This document shows, one piece after another, positions 23,946 to 35,800 of a stretch of DNA of 64,000 bases (positions are counted from its first letter, which is position 1; each line of letters opens with the position of its first letter). The translations under genes and the position numbers were made by a program. Location of the stretch: assembly GCF_019393635.1 (NCBI RefSeq), contig NC_057862.1:97828659-97892658 (forward strand), in the 5' to 3' direction. The stretch is from Dromiciops gliroides. Lineage: Eukaryota > Chordata > Mammalia > Microbiotheria > Microbiotheriidae. Below the pieces are notes generated by a model that had not been told where the DNA came from, searched no databases, and worked only from the letters and a program-made list of their open reading frames with translations.

Positions 23946-25045
23946 TTGCCTTCTGCATATTTTCTAGAAACAATTGACTAAGTCACTATTTGGGTATCAT
24001 GGAATTGAGGGTCTTGTCCAGCTGTGTGACTATAATACACACAAAAAAATGCATTTAATTATGCCTCATGACCAACAGAAGATGTCTGTTGATAATTAGT
24101 TTGTCTTTCATCAGAGCAGCTGCATAGAAGAAATCCTTGTGGATTGCTGTTATTGTACAATTCCTGGCTCCAACTTGCTGTTGGTTGGAAGGGGACTAGG
24201 AATTGAGATCATATGCTAGAGGAAACCTTACCTATTTTGCACTCACACAAGAGAAAACATTTATCTAATTTGGATTGGGTTTCAAGGGTGTTGAACTAGA
24301 AGGCAAATATTTTATCTTCTGGTGTTAGGAAAGGAAAGGATACCAAAAAAAAAAAAAAAAAACTCCAAGAAAAAACACACACACACAACCCACCCTGAAA
24401 ACAAATTTGGGTTGGAAAGTGAACTCGATTGAGCCAAATACCTAATTAATTTCTAATTCTCATTTCTCTATTCCCAAGATAATGTAGATGTTTTAACCCA
24501 AACTCTCTCACATTTTATCCTCTTCTGAGGACACGTGTAAACTGAATTCCTTAGTTTCCACATGGTCCTTCTCTCCCTTACCCAACTTCCTGAAGTCTCC
24601 TTAAGATTCTTTTCCGAGTAGAAATGTTGAGAAAGACAGATCCTCCAACAATAGGCCTTCCCTACTCAATGACAACATTCATAGTGTCCTGTGTTTATGG
24701 CTTTTCGCTTAAGCTAAATTTAAAGTAACCAAAAGCTTTTTTAAGTTTTTATGCATGATTTATGCTTCTCCCTCTTCTTCCTATCTCACCAATTCTATAT
24801 ACTTTAAAAAATCTTTTCATTTTTTAAATTTATGGAGTAAAACAGGCATTTCCATAAACATAGCATAATTTTTTTTTAAAAGCTCTGTTATACCTTACAT
24901 TTATATATTGCATAACCCTTTTTTACCTGGACCACACAAGGCCCCAGAAGTCTCTAGCTAAACTGAACCACAGCTCAGCCTTCCTTGGACTTCTATCCTA
25001 ATCAGGTTTCCTGATGAAAAATGAATATTTTCTCTTCTCAAAGAT
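23946..25045. other. Unique intronic sequence
   Basis: It has an A17-18 run near 24344 and a short CA repeat near 24376; no gene was seen. Confidence 0.45.
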
Positions 25046-25056
25046 GAGTGTTGATT

Positions 25057-25214
25057 TTTTTTTGGTTTTTTTGTAGGGCAGTGAGAGTTAAGTGACTTGC
25101 CCAGGGTCACACAGCTAGTAAGTGTCAAGTGTCTGAGGCCGGCTTTGGAACTCAGGTCCTCCTGAATCCAGGGCAGGTGCTTTGTCCACTGCCGCCACCT
25201 GGCTTGCCCCCAAG
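25057..25214 (-). repeat. tRNA-derived SINE, reverse
   Basis: It is flanked by the direct repeat GAGTGTTGATT (25046-25056, 25215-25225). Confidence 0.95.
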
Positions 25215-25225
25215 GAGTGTTGATT

Positions 25226-25740
25226 AAAAAAAATAATCAGTTCATTTTTACCTACTTGACACCCTACGGTCATTTGTATAGAGCACAACTATGGGGAAAT
25301 GTCTTTGATGATCAGGCTTTTAATCTTTCCCTGATCTTTACTGTTGTTGTCCTTGCTGACATTCTAGATACAAATACTTAGGGCATGCTGTGACTCACAG
25401 AGGAAAGCCTGCCAGCCAGACCACTCTTCAAGAGTCAAGTAACCTTTTCTACTCAAAGCTTCCTATCATACCGCCAGCTTGTATAAGCAGCTAATTTGCA
25501 AGGCTAATGGACCTAAGTATATTCCTTGCTTCATCCCATGAGATCTTCCTTTGAGCAGTCAGAGTGGGGCTAGACTCATATTTTCTCAATGACATGCTTC
25601 CTGCCTCTATTCTGCAATTCCCCCTCTACCAGAATTTCTACCTATCAGAATCTTGTCTATCTTTCAAGGTCTGACTATAGTGGCCCCCCTTCTGTTAAGA
25701 GCCTTTCCTAATTCACCCAGACAGGTTATCTATTTCTTTC
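25226..25740. other. Unique intronic sequence
   Basis: Nothing recognisable was seen. Confidence 0.4.
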
Positions 25741-26157
25741 TGTAAGGGCTACAATTCTAGCTATACTATCTAAAGTCTGAGTGGTCACCAAATAATTATA
25801 AGCTTTAGCAAGAGTATTTAAGTGTTTAAGTATTTATTAAAGAGTATTAGGATCAGAGAGAAAGGTAAAAATCTAACTATTTCTAAAAGATCCCATCATC
25901 TGACCCACCATGGCAAGGTCAGGAAACAAAAGAGAGAGAACCCTTCGCCAGCATCCGCTTCTATTTTGTGTCCTCCTCCCAGAAATGGGAGGCTCCTCAA
26001 GTTGATTGGCTGGTAGCCTTGAGAGACAGTACCCACGAGCAAACGTCACTTCCTGACGCAAAGAAAGCCACGTGGCCTTGCCTTCAGAGGCCTTCTTCTC
26101 ATGGTGGAGCTTTCCTACAGTAAGTTTCCAGCAGGTGGCGTCATTCCAGTCATTACA
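25741..26157 (+). mobile_element. Probable solo LTR of a marsupial endogenous retrovirus
   Basis: A 417 bp segment starts TGTAAGGGCTACAATTC and ends GTCATTACA, giving TG...CA ends. It carries TTTATTAAAGAG near 25833 and a GC-richer second half, as in retroviral LTRs. No internal viral genes or second LTR lie in the window. I saw no clean short target duplication, so the exact ends are uncertain. Its last part (26068-26119) resembles the 5' tip of the LINE insertion at 1961. Confidence 0.6.
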
Positions 26158-26164
26158 TTTCCTT

Positions 26165-26342
26165 AGTATGAGGCTGAGGAAACAGGACTAGATTCTGAGT
26201 TGGGGTCCTGTGTTCTAATTCTGATTCTGCCCGTATTACCACTGTGAGCCTAGGAAATCACCTTCCATCTCTGAACCATACTTTTCTTATCTGTAAAGAG
26301 GTTGGACCCTATGATCTCCAAGGTCCAACTTTTTCTGATCTG
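26165..26342 (+). repeat. MIR-like SINE
   Basis: TTCTAATTCTGATTCTGCC and GTTGGACCCTATGATCTCC are forward MIR motifs. Confidence 0.75.
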
Positions 26343-26454
26343 AGCACCACCTAGATAAATGAATCACAGTATTTCTCTAATAGCATCTACCAATTCCATC
26401 TTATATTATTATGGCTGTTTATGCATTTGGCTTCATCTTCTCTCTTCTCTTTTC

Positions 26455-26580
26455 CTTACTAATTGGATTGTAAAACATTGAGTGGGCAGGGACTGTGTCT
26501 TATTCATCTCTCCTACCCCTCCACAGTACTTAGTACTGGTTACAACTATAGACATTCAACACACAATGGTTGAACTGAAA
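26455..26580 (+). repeat. L2 3' end
   Basis: It contains GGGCAGGGACTGTGTCTTAT. Confidence 0.8.
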
Positions 26581-26990
26581 TATGTTGAAAAATCAATTTT
26601 TCACCCATGATTAGGGAAAGAGACTGTTTGGAAACCATCAGCAAGCGACTGAATTCCAGCAACTGAATCAACAACAACTGACTTCTTCCTGAAGTTTAAG
26701 GGACCACTGATATAAAGGTGCCAACAAAGAGTTTGGAAGCATCCCATGTATGCTAAGTCCCTACCAGTCCACTATATGCAGCTCTTTTATCTGTTGGATA
26801 GACTATGTAGAAGACATTTTTCAGTGCTGAGGAAATAATTACAATCTTTGAGACATTCATCCCTTGGCTTCTTTGTTGAGTCCAATCAAAAGTAAACCAT
26901 ATTGTATCCAGTTATGTCTGCCTATCCCAGGCATGTTTTAGGACTGGAAGGTGTATTGTTTGTATTTAATTTAGTTCCTTTTAGTAGTAC
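26581..26990. other. Unique intronic sequence
   Basis: Nothing recognisable was seen. Confidence 0.4.
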
Positions 26991-27003
26991 AAAGATGACT
27001 AGC

Positions 27004-27172
27004 GGGGCAGCTAGATGGCGCAGTGGATAGAGCACTGGCCCTGGAGTCAGGAGTACCTGAGTCAAATCCAGCCTCAGACACTTACTAGCTCTGTGACCCT
27101 GGGCAAGTCACTTAACCCCAATTGCCCTGCAAAAAAAAATAATGAATAAATTAAATAAATAAATTAAAAAAA
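27004..27172 (+). repeat. tRNA-derived SINE with A/T-rich tail
   Basis: It has a perfect 13 bp target duplication, AAAGATGACTAGC (26991-27003, 27173-27185). The tail contains TAAA repeats. Confidence 0.96.
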
Positions 27173-27210
27173 AAAGATGACTAGCAAAAGAAGGTGAAGT
27201 AAGAGAACTG

Positions 27211-27462
27211 AAGGCAGCTAGGTGGTGCAGTGGGTTGAGTGCTGGGCCAGGAGTCAGGAAGACTTGAGTTCAAATTTGGCCTCAGATACTCACTAGCTGT
27301 GCAAACCCTGGGAAAGTCACTTAGCCCTGTTTGACCTCAGTTTCCTCATTTGTCAAAGGAGCTGGAGAAAGAAATTTAAATCACTCCAATATCTTTGCCA
27401 AGAAAACTCTGAATGGGGTCATAAAGAATAAGACATGACTGAAAACGACTGAAAAACAACAA
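27211..27462 (+). repeat. MAR1-type SINE
   Basis: A GGCAGCTAGGTGGTGCAG head is followed by CCTCAGTTTCCTCATTTG and an ACTGAAAAACAACAA end. Confidence 0.88.
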
Positions 27463-27680
27463 GGGGATTGAAGAAAGAGGATTGAAATTGCTCTATGGAA
27501 CTATTGAGCCAGAAATAATGAATACGGATGTGTTTAATCTAAGAAGTCTTTAGTCAGGGTCTGCTTCATAGAAAAATCCTTCATTCCCATAAGGTTAGAA
27601 AAAACACTTTGTGAAGTCATTTAAGGTTTTTTTTAATTAATTCTTCTAGATTCCTCTCAGATTAAAAATGTATTACAGAC

Positions 27681-27725
27681 CCTGGCAAGTCACTTAACCC
27701 CAAGTGCCTCACTAAAAAAAAAAAA
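27681..27725 (+). repeat. 45 bp severely 5'-truncated SINE insertion
   Basis: Only the last part of the SINE (CCTGGCAAGTCACTTAACC to poly A) is present, yet it has its own direct repeat GTATTACAGAC (27670-27680, 27726-27736). Confidence 0.88.
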
Positions 27726-27881
27726 GTATTACAGACTTCCTCCACCTTGCACCATGAGGGCAACCACTATTGAAAGAATATGAGATTTTGCTTACACTCA
27801 TCAATGTGAATTAAAGGCATATATTTTGCCCCACATTGCTCAGTATTTTTAGGAAAAGTATTGCATGCCACAGAAAGCCTT

Positions 27882-28035
27882 TGTTTTTGTTTTTGTTTTT
27901 AGTGAGGTAATTGGGGTTAAGTGACTTGCCCAGGAGTCACACAGTAATAAGTGTTAAGTGTCTGAAGCCGGATTTGAACTCAGGTACTGCTGACTCCAGG
28001 GCCAGTGCTATATCCACTGCGCCACCTAGCTGCCC
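27882..28035 (-). repeat. tRNA-derived SINE, reverse
   Basis: Its direct repeat is CAGAAAGCCTT (27871-27881, 28036-28046). Confidence 0.95.
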
Positions 28036-28054
28036 CAGAAAGCCTTGGTTTTTA

Positions 28055-28135
28055 ACATTGTTCATTCATTCATTCAGTGAAATGTCCACTATGTGCAGCA
28101 CATCATGCTAGGCATTCGGAGAGAAAGATAAATGA
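28055..28135 (-). repeat. L2 3' end, reverse
   Basis: It contains TTCATTCATTCATTCAGTG and CACTATGTGCAGCAC. Confidence 0.7.
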
Positions 28136-28254
28136 GTCTATCTAGGTCAGGACAATTTTATTTGAAGTGGATTAGCATATGTAAGAACTGTGTTTTTCTT
28201 CTCTAAGTTCTATCTTACAACACCACCTTCACCCTGGGCTAGATAGGCACATAA

Positions 28255-28440
28255 GAAGAGCCTTGATTTAAATTTGGAAAGGACCTTTGGAGGTCATTCA
28301 GCCCAATCCCCTTTTTAGAGAGAAGGAACCTGAGGCCAAGTGATTTGCCCAAGGTCACACAGGTAAGTAGTAAGTGGTAGATCTTAGGTTTTGAACCTAA
28401 ATGATTATAGATCTATACTCTTGCCATTTGTACCATGAAC
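28255..28440 (-). repeat. MIR-like relic, reverse
   Basis: GATTTGCCCAAGGTCACACA marks the reversed MIR core. Confidence 0.7.
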
Positions 28441-28457
28441 ATACTTGTTAGCTAATT

Positions 28458-28623
28458 ATTTATTTTTTATTTTTTTTATTTTTTTTTGCGCGGCAATGAG
28501 GGTTAAGTGACTGCCCAGGTCACACAGCTAGTAAGTGGTCAAGTGTCTGAGGCTGGATTTAAACTCAGGTCCTCCTGAATCCAGGGCGGTGCTTTATCCA
28601 CTGCACCACCTAGCTGCACCCCC
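28458..28623 (-). repeat. tRNA-derived SINE, reverse
   Basis: It has the direct repeat TAGCTAATT (28449-28457, 28624-28632). Confidence 0.93.
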
Positions 28624-28971
28624 TAGCTAATTCTTGATTCAGGTGCTTTCAGGAAAGGGACTCTATTAACATTTTTAATCTGATTATTTTTAAACTTATA
28701 TTTCATCCTTAATAAATCAATCCTCTCTCATAAAGTTTGGCAAACTATGTGAGGCAGCCTATTAAGAAATAGTCTCCTCTTCTCAATCTCTTTTGCTTTG
28801 CCTTTGAGTCATTTCATTAATGATGTTATCCAAATTCCTAATATTTCAGTAACATGAGAGATCCCAATAATCTAGTAAAGACTAACAGTTTTTTGAGACT
28901 GTTCAGTGAAATAGCAGATGAAAGAGCACATGGAAGGCTCTCCTGGCCTATCCCCAACATACTGAGTAGTG

Positions 28972-29155
28972 TGGCTTTGTGCAGAAGAAAGGGCTCTGGA
29001 TTCGGAGTCAGAGCACGGGGCTTTAAATCCTGGCTCTTCCACCTACTACCTGTATGACCTGTGTGACCTGTGTGACCTGCTCTTTGGATCTTCATTTCCT
29101 TATCTGTAAAATGAAGGGATTGACTTTCTAGGGTCCTTCCAACTTGAAATCTGTC
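28972..29155 (+). repeat. MIR-like SINE with a 9 bp internal tandem repeat
   Basis: Forward MIR motifs surround three near-copies of TGTGACCTG at about 29050-29080, a small local expansion of the TGTGACC core. Confidence 0.75.
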
Positions 29156-29545
29156 ATCTTTGTGAAAGTCGCCATTTCTCTGTGACTGAATTTCATCAGT
29201 TGTATGGAATGGTGATACCTGGTGAGCAGCGAAGAGAGCAACAAGCTAATCATTTTTTAAATGTACAAAATTCCATAGAAATGCCAACATTAAATCAGTT
29301 AATGTTTAATGATGCCCAGGTTCTTCTTATTGAAGGATGCATGACCTACATTCCCACCTGCTACTCTAAATCTCATTACCAAGAAAACTGAATCCAGTTA
29401 GTAAGACATGGGGATATAGAAGATGTCATTCCTTTAGTCTTAAAAAAAAAATAGGCTATTCATCAGCCACACATACCTGAAAGGTCCCTGTAAACTTGAT
29501 TTATAAGTTGGTAAAGCAACCTAAACTATCATTTAGTTACCTAGA
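29156..29545. other. Unique intronic sequence
   Basis: Nothing recognisable was seen. Confidence 0.4.
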
Positions 29546-29690
29546 CTATAAAATGTAAACTCCTTTAGAGCAGGAATTGTGGAATTTTTTGTTTCTCCAG
29601 CACCTAGCATAATGCCCCCAAAATCAATTGATTTATTTATTGATTAATTGGGTTGAACTTAATAACTCTTTGTTGAATGAATGAATGGAC
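29546..29690 (+). repeat. L2 3' end
   Basis: TTTAGAGCAGGAATTGTGG and TTTGTTGAATGAATGAATGG fit the L2 terminus. Confidence 0.7.
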
Positions 29691-30891
29691 AAATATTGTT
29701 GTGGCATTGGGGGTAATAGGGAGGAGAATTTCTCATGTCCTGCTGGGTAGATCTTCTAAGAAGGGACACACACACACACATACACACACACACACACACG
29801 CTTCTAATAAAGTGTTATCAACTCTGAAAAGCGCATAAAATTGAAAGGATCTGAGCTGAACCAACTCTTTCCTTTGGGTCATAGTTATAAAGATATTAGC
29901 TCAGTCAGCACTAAGGAAATGTTTTGCATTAAGATGCATGTATGTATACAAACACATGCACACAGCTTAGTATATATTAATAACAAACATTGATAATTAT
30001 ATAGAAACCTCTATATAACATGTAATAGAGATCATGCCCTGTGATCAAATCAGATTGCTGGGGATTCTGAATGACCACCTTCTCATGTAAAATGACAAGA
30101 GTGCATCTGAGTTTTTGCACTTAATAAATTAGAAGCATGAGAGAGAACTGGAACCATCTGTGTATAGCACATGTGGGTTTACTCTGTTGTGTTTCCTTTC
30201 TCATTATACCTTCTTTATTCCCCTCACAATTCAGAAACTGGCACTTTGCCTTTTTTTTTTTTTAATCTTGAACAGCTGGTCAGAAGAATTGAAGCAGGAA
30301 AATGCTAATTTGTTTCTCTCTTAGCCATATTGTGTCCATCCTTCCTTACTTGGAACAATCGGTCCTTCTTCGCTGGGACACAAGAAACTTCTTTGAAACA
30401 GAACCTAGTGGCATTAGAGAAGGTTGTAGTTGGTATGTCCACAGGCCTTCCCTTCAATCCTTTCTCATTGCAGGGTGTCAGGATCTGCAATAACGCCAAC
30501 TATGTTTTGTGAGGGCTGCCTGTGGATACCCAGCTCTCTACCTGCGCCTAGGCTACAGAGCAGTCACTTGGGCCAAGGCACTGTGTCATCTCCTCCCCAC
30601 CCCTCTGTGTGCATGTCTGTGTGCGCTATATCAGGGAAACAGTGTCCTGGAAAAGGTAAATGTTGAACTTGAGGATCAAGCCAGGCCAGTTGGAGTGGAA
30701 ACCTCTCCCACTCAGAGAAAAAGACATGAATGATAGAAAGGTGAGTCAGCTCCTACACAGGCCTCTAATGGGAGGAAATCAAGGAGCTCTCCCACCTCTG
30801 CCCTTCCCACCCCATCGCTGTACCTGCCTGTTTTAGCCATCTATCTTTGTTACTCCCTTTTCCTCAGGGACTGTGGGAGCTGGCATTTCTG

Positions 30892-30928
<37 letters not shown>

Positions 30929-31170
30929 CACACAGGAGAGCAGCTCCACCCATTCCACCTTCCCAGTCCCCACCTTTTTGTTGCCCCTACCCCGCCCCCC
31001 CCCCAAAGGCCCAAACCATTCTCCTTCCCTATTCCAGGTCTTAACTGAATCCTGAAGGAGTAGAGGGGAAGGTGGTCACAGAGCTAAGAGGGGAAAAGAA
31101 GTCAAATATCACAATATGACTATTTTTTTCCCATTCTCTAAAAGCAAGTTTTAGGGTTTTGGTAAGCCTG
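29691..31170. other. Unique intronic sequence with CA/TG microsatellites
   Basis: It holds a CA repeat (29766-29799), a TG repeat (30894-30924) and a C run near 30993. Open frames at 30302-30733 have no domain I recognise. Confidence 0.5.
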
Positions 31171-31174
31171 TGAT

Positions 31175-31540
31175 CTCACAGAATCATAGATTTAGAGCTG
31201 GAAGGGTCCTCAGGAACCATCTAATCCAAACCCCTCCTTTTTTTTTTTTAAGTGAGGCAATTGGGGTTAAGTGACTTGCCCAGGGTCACACAGCTAGTAA
31301 GTGTGTGTTAAGTGTCTGAGGCCAGATTTGAACTCAGGTACTCCTGACTCCAGGGCCAGTGCTCTATCCACTGTGCCACCTAGCTGCCCCCAAACCCCTC
31401 CTTTTAAAGGTGACTAAACTGGGTTCTGGAGAGGTGAATAAGTTTGTCCAAAGTCACATAGTAAATTATGTGCCAACATTTTTCACCCAGACCCCCTGAC
31501 TCCAAATCCAGACCTCTTTCTTCACTGATATGTGTTAGCT
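31175..31540 (-). repeat. MIR-like relic split by a SINE
   Basis: The AGAGCTGGAAGGGTCCTCAGG part lies left of the insertion, and AGGTGACTAAACTGGGTTCTG with AAAGTCACATAGTAAATT lies right. Confidence 0.65.
31242..31390 (-). repeat. tRNA-derived SINE, reverse, inserted in the relic
   Basis: It is flanked by the 15 bp repeat CAAACCCCTCCTTTT (31227-31241, 31391-31405). Confidence 0.96.
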
Positions 31541-31683
31541 TGAAATAGAATGAGTAGAGATCAAAATCTCTCCATACTTTCTCCTTCCATTAAATTTTAT
31601 TCCTGTTCTTCCATAAGTCTTCCAGAGAAGAAGCACTCAATGAATGAACTAGGCCCCTCCTCTTGTTCTTTACTATCCAAATA

Positions 31684-31908
31684 GTGACTGCATCTAGGTG
31701 GCACAGTGGGTAGAGCACTGGGTCTGTAGACAGGAAAACTCATCTTTGTGAGTTCAAATCTGGCCTCAGACACTTACTAGCTGTGTGACCCTGGGCAAGT
31801 CACAACCCTATTTGCCTCAGTTTCCTCATCTGTTAAATTATCTAGAGAGGGAAATGGCAAACCACTCCAGTATCTTGGTCACAACTAAACAACTGAACAA
31901 CAGCAAAA
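31684..31908 (+). repeat. MAR1-type SINE
   Basis: CTAGGTGGCACAGTGGGTAG leads to CTCAGTTTCCTCATCTG and ends AACTGAACAACAGCAAAA. Confidence 0.85.
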
Positions 31909-32039
31909 TTACCATGAAGCCTTAAAGGCTGCTCATTTTTTGTCTCCCATTGTCATTACATGATTAACTTTTCCAATCACTGGCATCCTTGGAATGGAAT
32001 GGAAAGGCATTTAATGAAGAAGGAAGGAAGGAAAGAGGG

Positions 32040-32345
32040 AGCACTTATTAATTTCCTACTATGTACCACTTTACAAACATTATCTCATTTGATCCTCACA
32101 ACAACCCTGAGAAGTAGATGCCATTTTGCATTTGGGGAAACTGAGGCAAGCAGAGGTTAAATGATTTGCCTCGGGTCACACAGCTAGTAAGTACCCAAGG
32201 CTGGAGCTGAAGTCTCAGGTCCAGAATTATATCCCCTGCTCTACCAAGCTTCCCACATTTCTAACCACTGTGCAAGGTGCTAGAAATACAAACAGGAAAA
32301 CAAGATAGTTCTTGCTCTCAGGCATTAACATTCTAATTAGGGATA
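32040..32345 (-). repeat. MIR-like and L2 relics, reverse
   Basis: GAAACTGAGGCAAGCAGAGG marks the MIR to about 32255; GCAAGGTGCTAGAAATACAAA marks an L2 piece after 32270. Confidence 0.65.
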
Positions 32346-32566
32346 GGAGGCTATGGCTGAAGAGCAGATGAGAAAACTCAGTTGTCTTTGGGTTGCAGGG
32401 CAGGATTATGACAAAGCTCAGCTGTCCTCAGGGGAAAATGGCAGGTCAGATGGCAATGCATGGGAGGCTGGGGTGGCATAGAAGCAATTCTGTGATGCTT
32501 AAGATCCAGTAGATTCAAGGAAGCAGTGGCAAGGTTAGATGATAAGGTCCAGTGGTCCCCTTTCTT

Positions 32567-32722
32567 TTTTTTTTTTTTTTTTTGCAGGGCAATGGGGGTT
32601 AAGTGACTTGCCCAGGGTCACACAGCTAGTAAGTGTCAAGTGTCTGAGGCCGGATTTGAACTCAGGTACTCCTGAATCCAGGGCTGGTGCTTTATCCACT
32701 GCGCCACCTAGCCGCCCCACCT
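32567..32722 (-). repeat. tRNA-derived SINE, reverse
   Basis: Its perfect 14 bp target duplication is TGGTCCCCTTTCTT (32553-32566, 32723-32736). Confidence 0.96.
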
Positions 32723-33133
32723 TGGTCCCCTTTCTTACTGAAAGGATTAGAGCTTCCAACTCCCTGTTCATCCCAACAGTGGGAGCACCATGTCCCCAGC
32801 CAATGACTTCTGAGAATCAGATAGTGGTCCAGAAGGTGCTAGTGGAACAGGACTCTGGGTTACCTCTCTTTGGGATGAGGATGGGAATGGGAATGGTCAA
32901 CATTCGTCCAAAAGTCTGAAACCTGAGACTGGGGAAGGGAAGGAGAAGGTCTCCCTCCTTTAATTCTTGCTGGCCCCTCAGGGACCTGTTGCATCTGGGT
33001 ATCTGGTGGAGGCATCACCCCTGATGAAATGAGTTACCTTTTGCATCATTTAAACACATTGTTATTGGCAATACACTATGGCACTCTGAGATCTTCACTG
33101 CATTTCTGGTGTGTGCAGTTCTCAATCTTCCCA

Positions 33134-33330
33134 GGGAAACACTGTGGTGCAAAGGATGAAGTGCTTAGATTTGGAGTCAAAAGACTTGGTGGGTTCAAAT
33201 CCCAACTTACCACTTGAGTGATCTTGAGCAAACCACTTCATTTCTCTTGGCCTTATTAGTTTTCTCATCTTTAAAATGAGAAACTTTAAATGATCTCTAA
33301 GTTATCTTCCAGCCCTTAGATCCTATGAAA
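33134..33330 (+). repeat. MIR-like SINE
   Basis: GGGTTCAAATCCCAACTTACC and TTTCTCATCTTTAAAATGAG are forward MIR motifs. Confidence 0.78.
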
Positions 33331-33551
33331 TTTTGACATGTTGATTTATGATTCTCAATCATATAGCATCAGAATAGTGGCTTGAACAGTTTTGTATTAG
33401 GGCATGATGGTATATGCACTAGTTTTAACTGACCAATACATCAAGAAAGGCTGAAAATATGTGCAATGGACTACTATGGACTTCCCACCTCCGCAGAGGG
33501 GAAGGTTAGGGTGCTACTCTTAGCTCTTCTTTTAAGCTGAGCTCATTCTTT

Positions 33552-33703
33552 TTTGTTTTTGTTTTTGTTTTTAGGGCAATGAGGGTTAAGTGACTTGCCC
33601 AGGGTCACACAGCTAGTAAGTGTTAAGTGTCTGAGGCCGGATTTGAACTCAGGTACTCCTGAATCCAGGGCCAGTGCTTTATCCACTGCGCCACCTAGCT
33701 GCC
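33552..33703 (-). repeat. tRNA-derived SINE, reverse
   Basis: It has the 15 bp direct repeat CTGAGCTCATTCTTT (33537-33551, 33704-33718). Confidence 0.96.
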
Positions 33704-33718
33704 CTGAGCTCATTCTTT

Positions 33719-33932
33719 ATCGTTTTACTTTTTATTTTTGTGCATTTGTGGTTCTTTCCATTTCCATTGTGGTCATTGTTTTCTTGGCTCTGTTCACTTC
33801 ACTCTACATTAATTCCTGTAGATCTTTCCACATTTCTCTATAACTTTCAAATTTATCATCTCTTATAACACAGTATTATTATGTCATTACATTCATGAAT
33901 CAATTTATTTAGCCATCTCCCATACCAATATC
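33719..33932 (-). repeat. L1 3' end fragment, reverse
   Basis: The reverse complement reads GGAGATGGCTAAATAAATTG and GAAGTGAACAGAGCCAAG, parallel to the L1 end at 39545-40505. Confidence 0.65.
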
Positions 33933-33948
33933 TTATCTTTTTTCATCT

Positions 33949-34083
33949 TTTTTTTTTTTTTAAGGCAGTCAGTGTTAAGTAACTTGCTCAGGATCACACA
34001 GCTAGTGTCTGAATCTAGATTTGAACTCAGGACCTCCTGACTCCAGGGCCACTGCTGTAGTTACTGCACCACCTAGCTGCCCC
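33949..34083 (-). repeat. tRNA-derived SINE, reverse, internally deleted
   Basis: GCAGTCAGTGTTAAGTAAC to CACCTAGCTGCCCC, shorter in the middle and more diverged than its neighbours. Confidence 0.8.
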
Positions 34084-34118
34084 AACTGTACCACCTAGCT
34101 TCCTCCTAATATCTTCTT

Positions 34119-34274
34119 TTTTTTTTTTTTTTTTTGGTGAGGCTATTGGGGTTAAGTGACTTGCCCAGGGTCACACAGCTAGTAAGTGTCAAGTGTCTAA
34201 GGCTGGATTTGAACTCAGGTACTCCTGAATCCAGGGCCGGTGCTTTATCCACTACGCCATCTAGCTGCCCCCCC
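34119..34274 (-). repeat. tRNA-derived SINE, reverse
   Basis: It is flanked by AATATCTTCTT (34108-34118, 34275-34285). Confidence 0.94.
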
Positions 34275-34285
34275 AATATCTTCTT

Positions 34286-35290
34286 AAATGCTTTTGTCAT
34301 CCTCTCACATAATCTCCTGAGTACTAAGGTAAAAAGAGAGTAAATGTGCAGACTTCACTCATACTTCTGATAAAACTAAGTCAGCAAATCTGTTCTCTTT
34401 CACATTTATTTGTTATTTGAGTATACATATACACATTCCACTTCCAAGTGTTTTCAGGATGATCTCACTCAGTTGGATTTTAGACTAAACTCTCATTATG
34501 CTCATTTTCTCCTCATCTGTTTTTTTACATACTATGAGGTAGTAATAGATGTAATGCTCCTTGGTAATTCATTTTTTTTAAAGAGTTTATGTTCTTAAAG
34601 TGAAGGTTGCTTGTGGTAACCTTGTCTTTCTGTGTTATTAAGAGAATAAATGCTGGCTGAGTGGATTTCTAGGCTTTTTCTGTTTATTCATTGTAGATAG
34701 TATTTTGTTTCAGTTTAGATTTTCTAAGAAATGGTGATAGTCAATATTTTTTTCCTTTTTCCTATTTTCAGAGTAGACAATTTGTTTTAACAGATCAGAT
34801 TAGAGCTGCTATAATAGCAAGTAGTATCTTCTGATTATTTTCTTTTCGTTTGGTATTGTCTCACCTTCACTATAACCAGTCCACCATCTGATTACAAAGA
34901 GATGACTCTCAATTGACTTCTAATATCTCTAACTACTCAAATACTCTGCAGTTACTCTGTAACTACTAATTTAAGACAACAGTCAGTTGCAATTTTTTGT
35001 AATGGCATTAGGTGCTTCCCCAAGTTCTAGCTTCCTCCAATTCTCTTCTTGGAAGTAATACTCATAATGAACAGTCATAAAATGTCTGAAGAGTCTACAA
35101 GCCTTCAATCTCAAATATTCAACCAGATTTGTCAGCAATTATTACCATTCTCCTATACACCCACCTTTACATTGAAGTCATTATACATCAAGACTATTGA
35201 AAAATGAACCAAAAGAGATTTTGATTTAGTTTTGAGGACCCTGTCAAGTTCCCCATAAACTGTCTCTTTTTTACCCTCTGCAATAGTTAG
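34286..35290. other. Unique intronic sequence
   Basis: About 1 kb with nothing recognisable. Confidence 0.45.
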
Positions 35291-35295
35291 CTTCT

Positions 35296-35650
35296 GGTGT
35301 GTGAAGAGGCAGCACAGCACATGGGATAGGGAGTTGGCCTTGGCTTCAGAAAGGCCTGCCTCAGACACATACCAGCTGGACAAGTCACAGAACATCTCCA
35401 GGCCCCAGGAAACTCTCTTAAACTCATAAAGATCAGGTGCCACACTGCATTGGTAGAGGGAGTATCCTTATTAGGAGTTCTCTACATCAGTAAAACCATG
35501 GATGTAACTTAAAAATTAAAAATGTTTCCTTGTTTATGTGACCTGGGGTAAGTCACTTAACCCCCTGGCTCCCATTTTCCCCATGCAAAAAAAGTAAGAA
35601 GTCTAACTAGATGATCTCTCAGATCCCTTCTAGCTCAAAATTTAGAATTC
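35296..35650 (+). repeat. Two old tRNA-SINE/MIR relics
   Basis: GGCAGCACAGCACATGGG and GCCTCAGACACATACCAG mark the first (to about 35430); GACCTGGGGTAAGTCAC and AGATCCCTTCTAGCTC mark the second (35530-35650). Confidence 0.6.
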
Positions 35651-35800
35651 TCTTATCCTAATTATCTTCATTTCCAGATCACCATCCAGGCCCTTTGCTG
35701 CCTACACATTGTGGATTAATAAGATAAGAAAGCCAAAGAATTCTTGCCCTCAGGAAGCTTACATTCTAACGTGAGAATATAACACAGTGGATAGATAATA

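Noticed and set aside
25741..26157. Full endogenous retrovirus
   Set aside because: Only one LTR-like unit is present, with no gag, pol or env sequence in the window.
30302..30733. Several overlapping frames with a CTCATTGCAG acceptor-like and AAAAGGTAAAT donor-like site
   Set aside because: An exon is possible by splice motifs alone, but the peptide matches nothing I know and there is no transcript evidence.
32535..32919. 126-codon frame and similar frames with GLSDLPRVTQLVSVKCLRPDL
   Set aside because: The same peptide recurs across the window because it is the translation of the reverse SINE.
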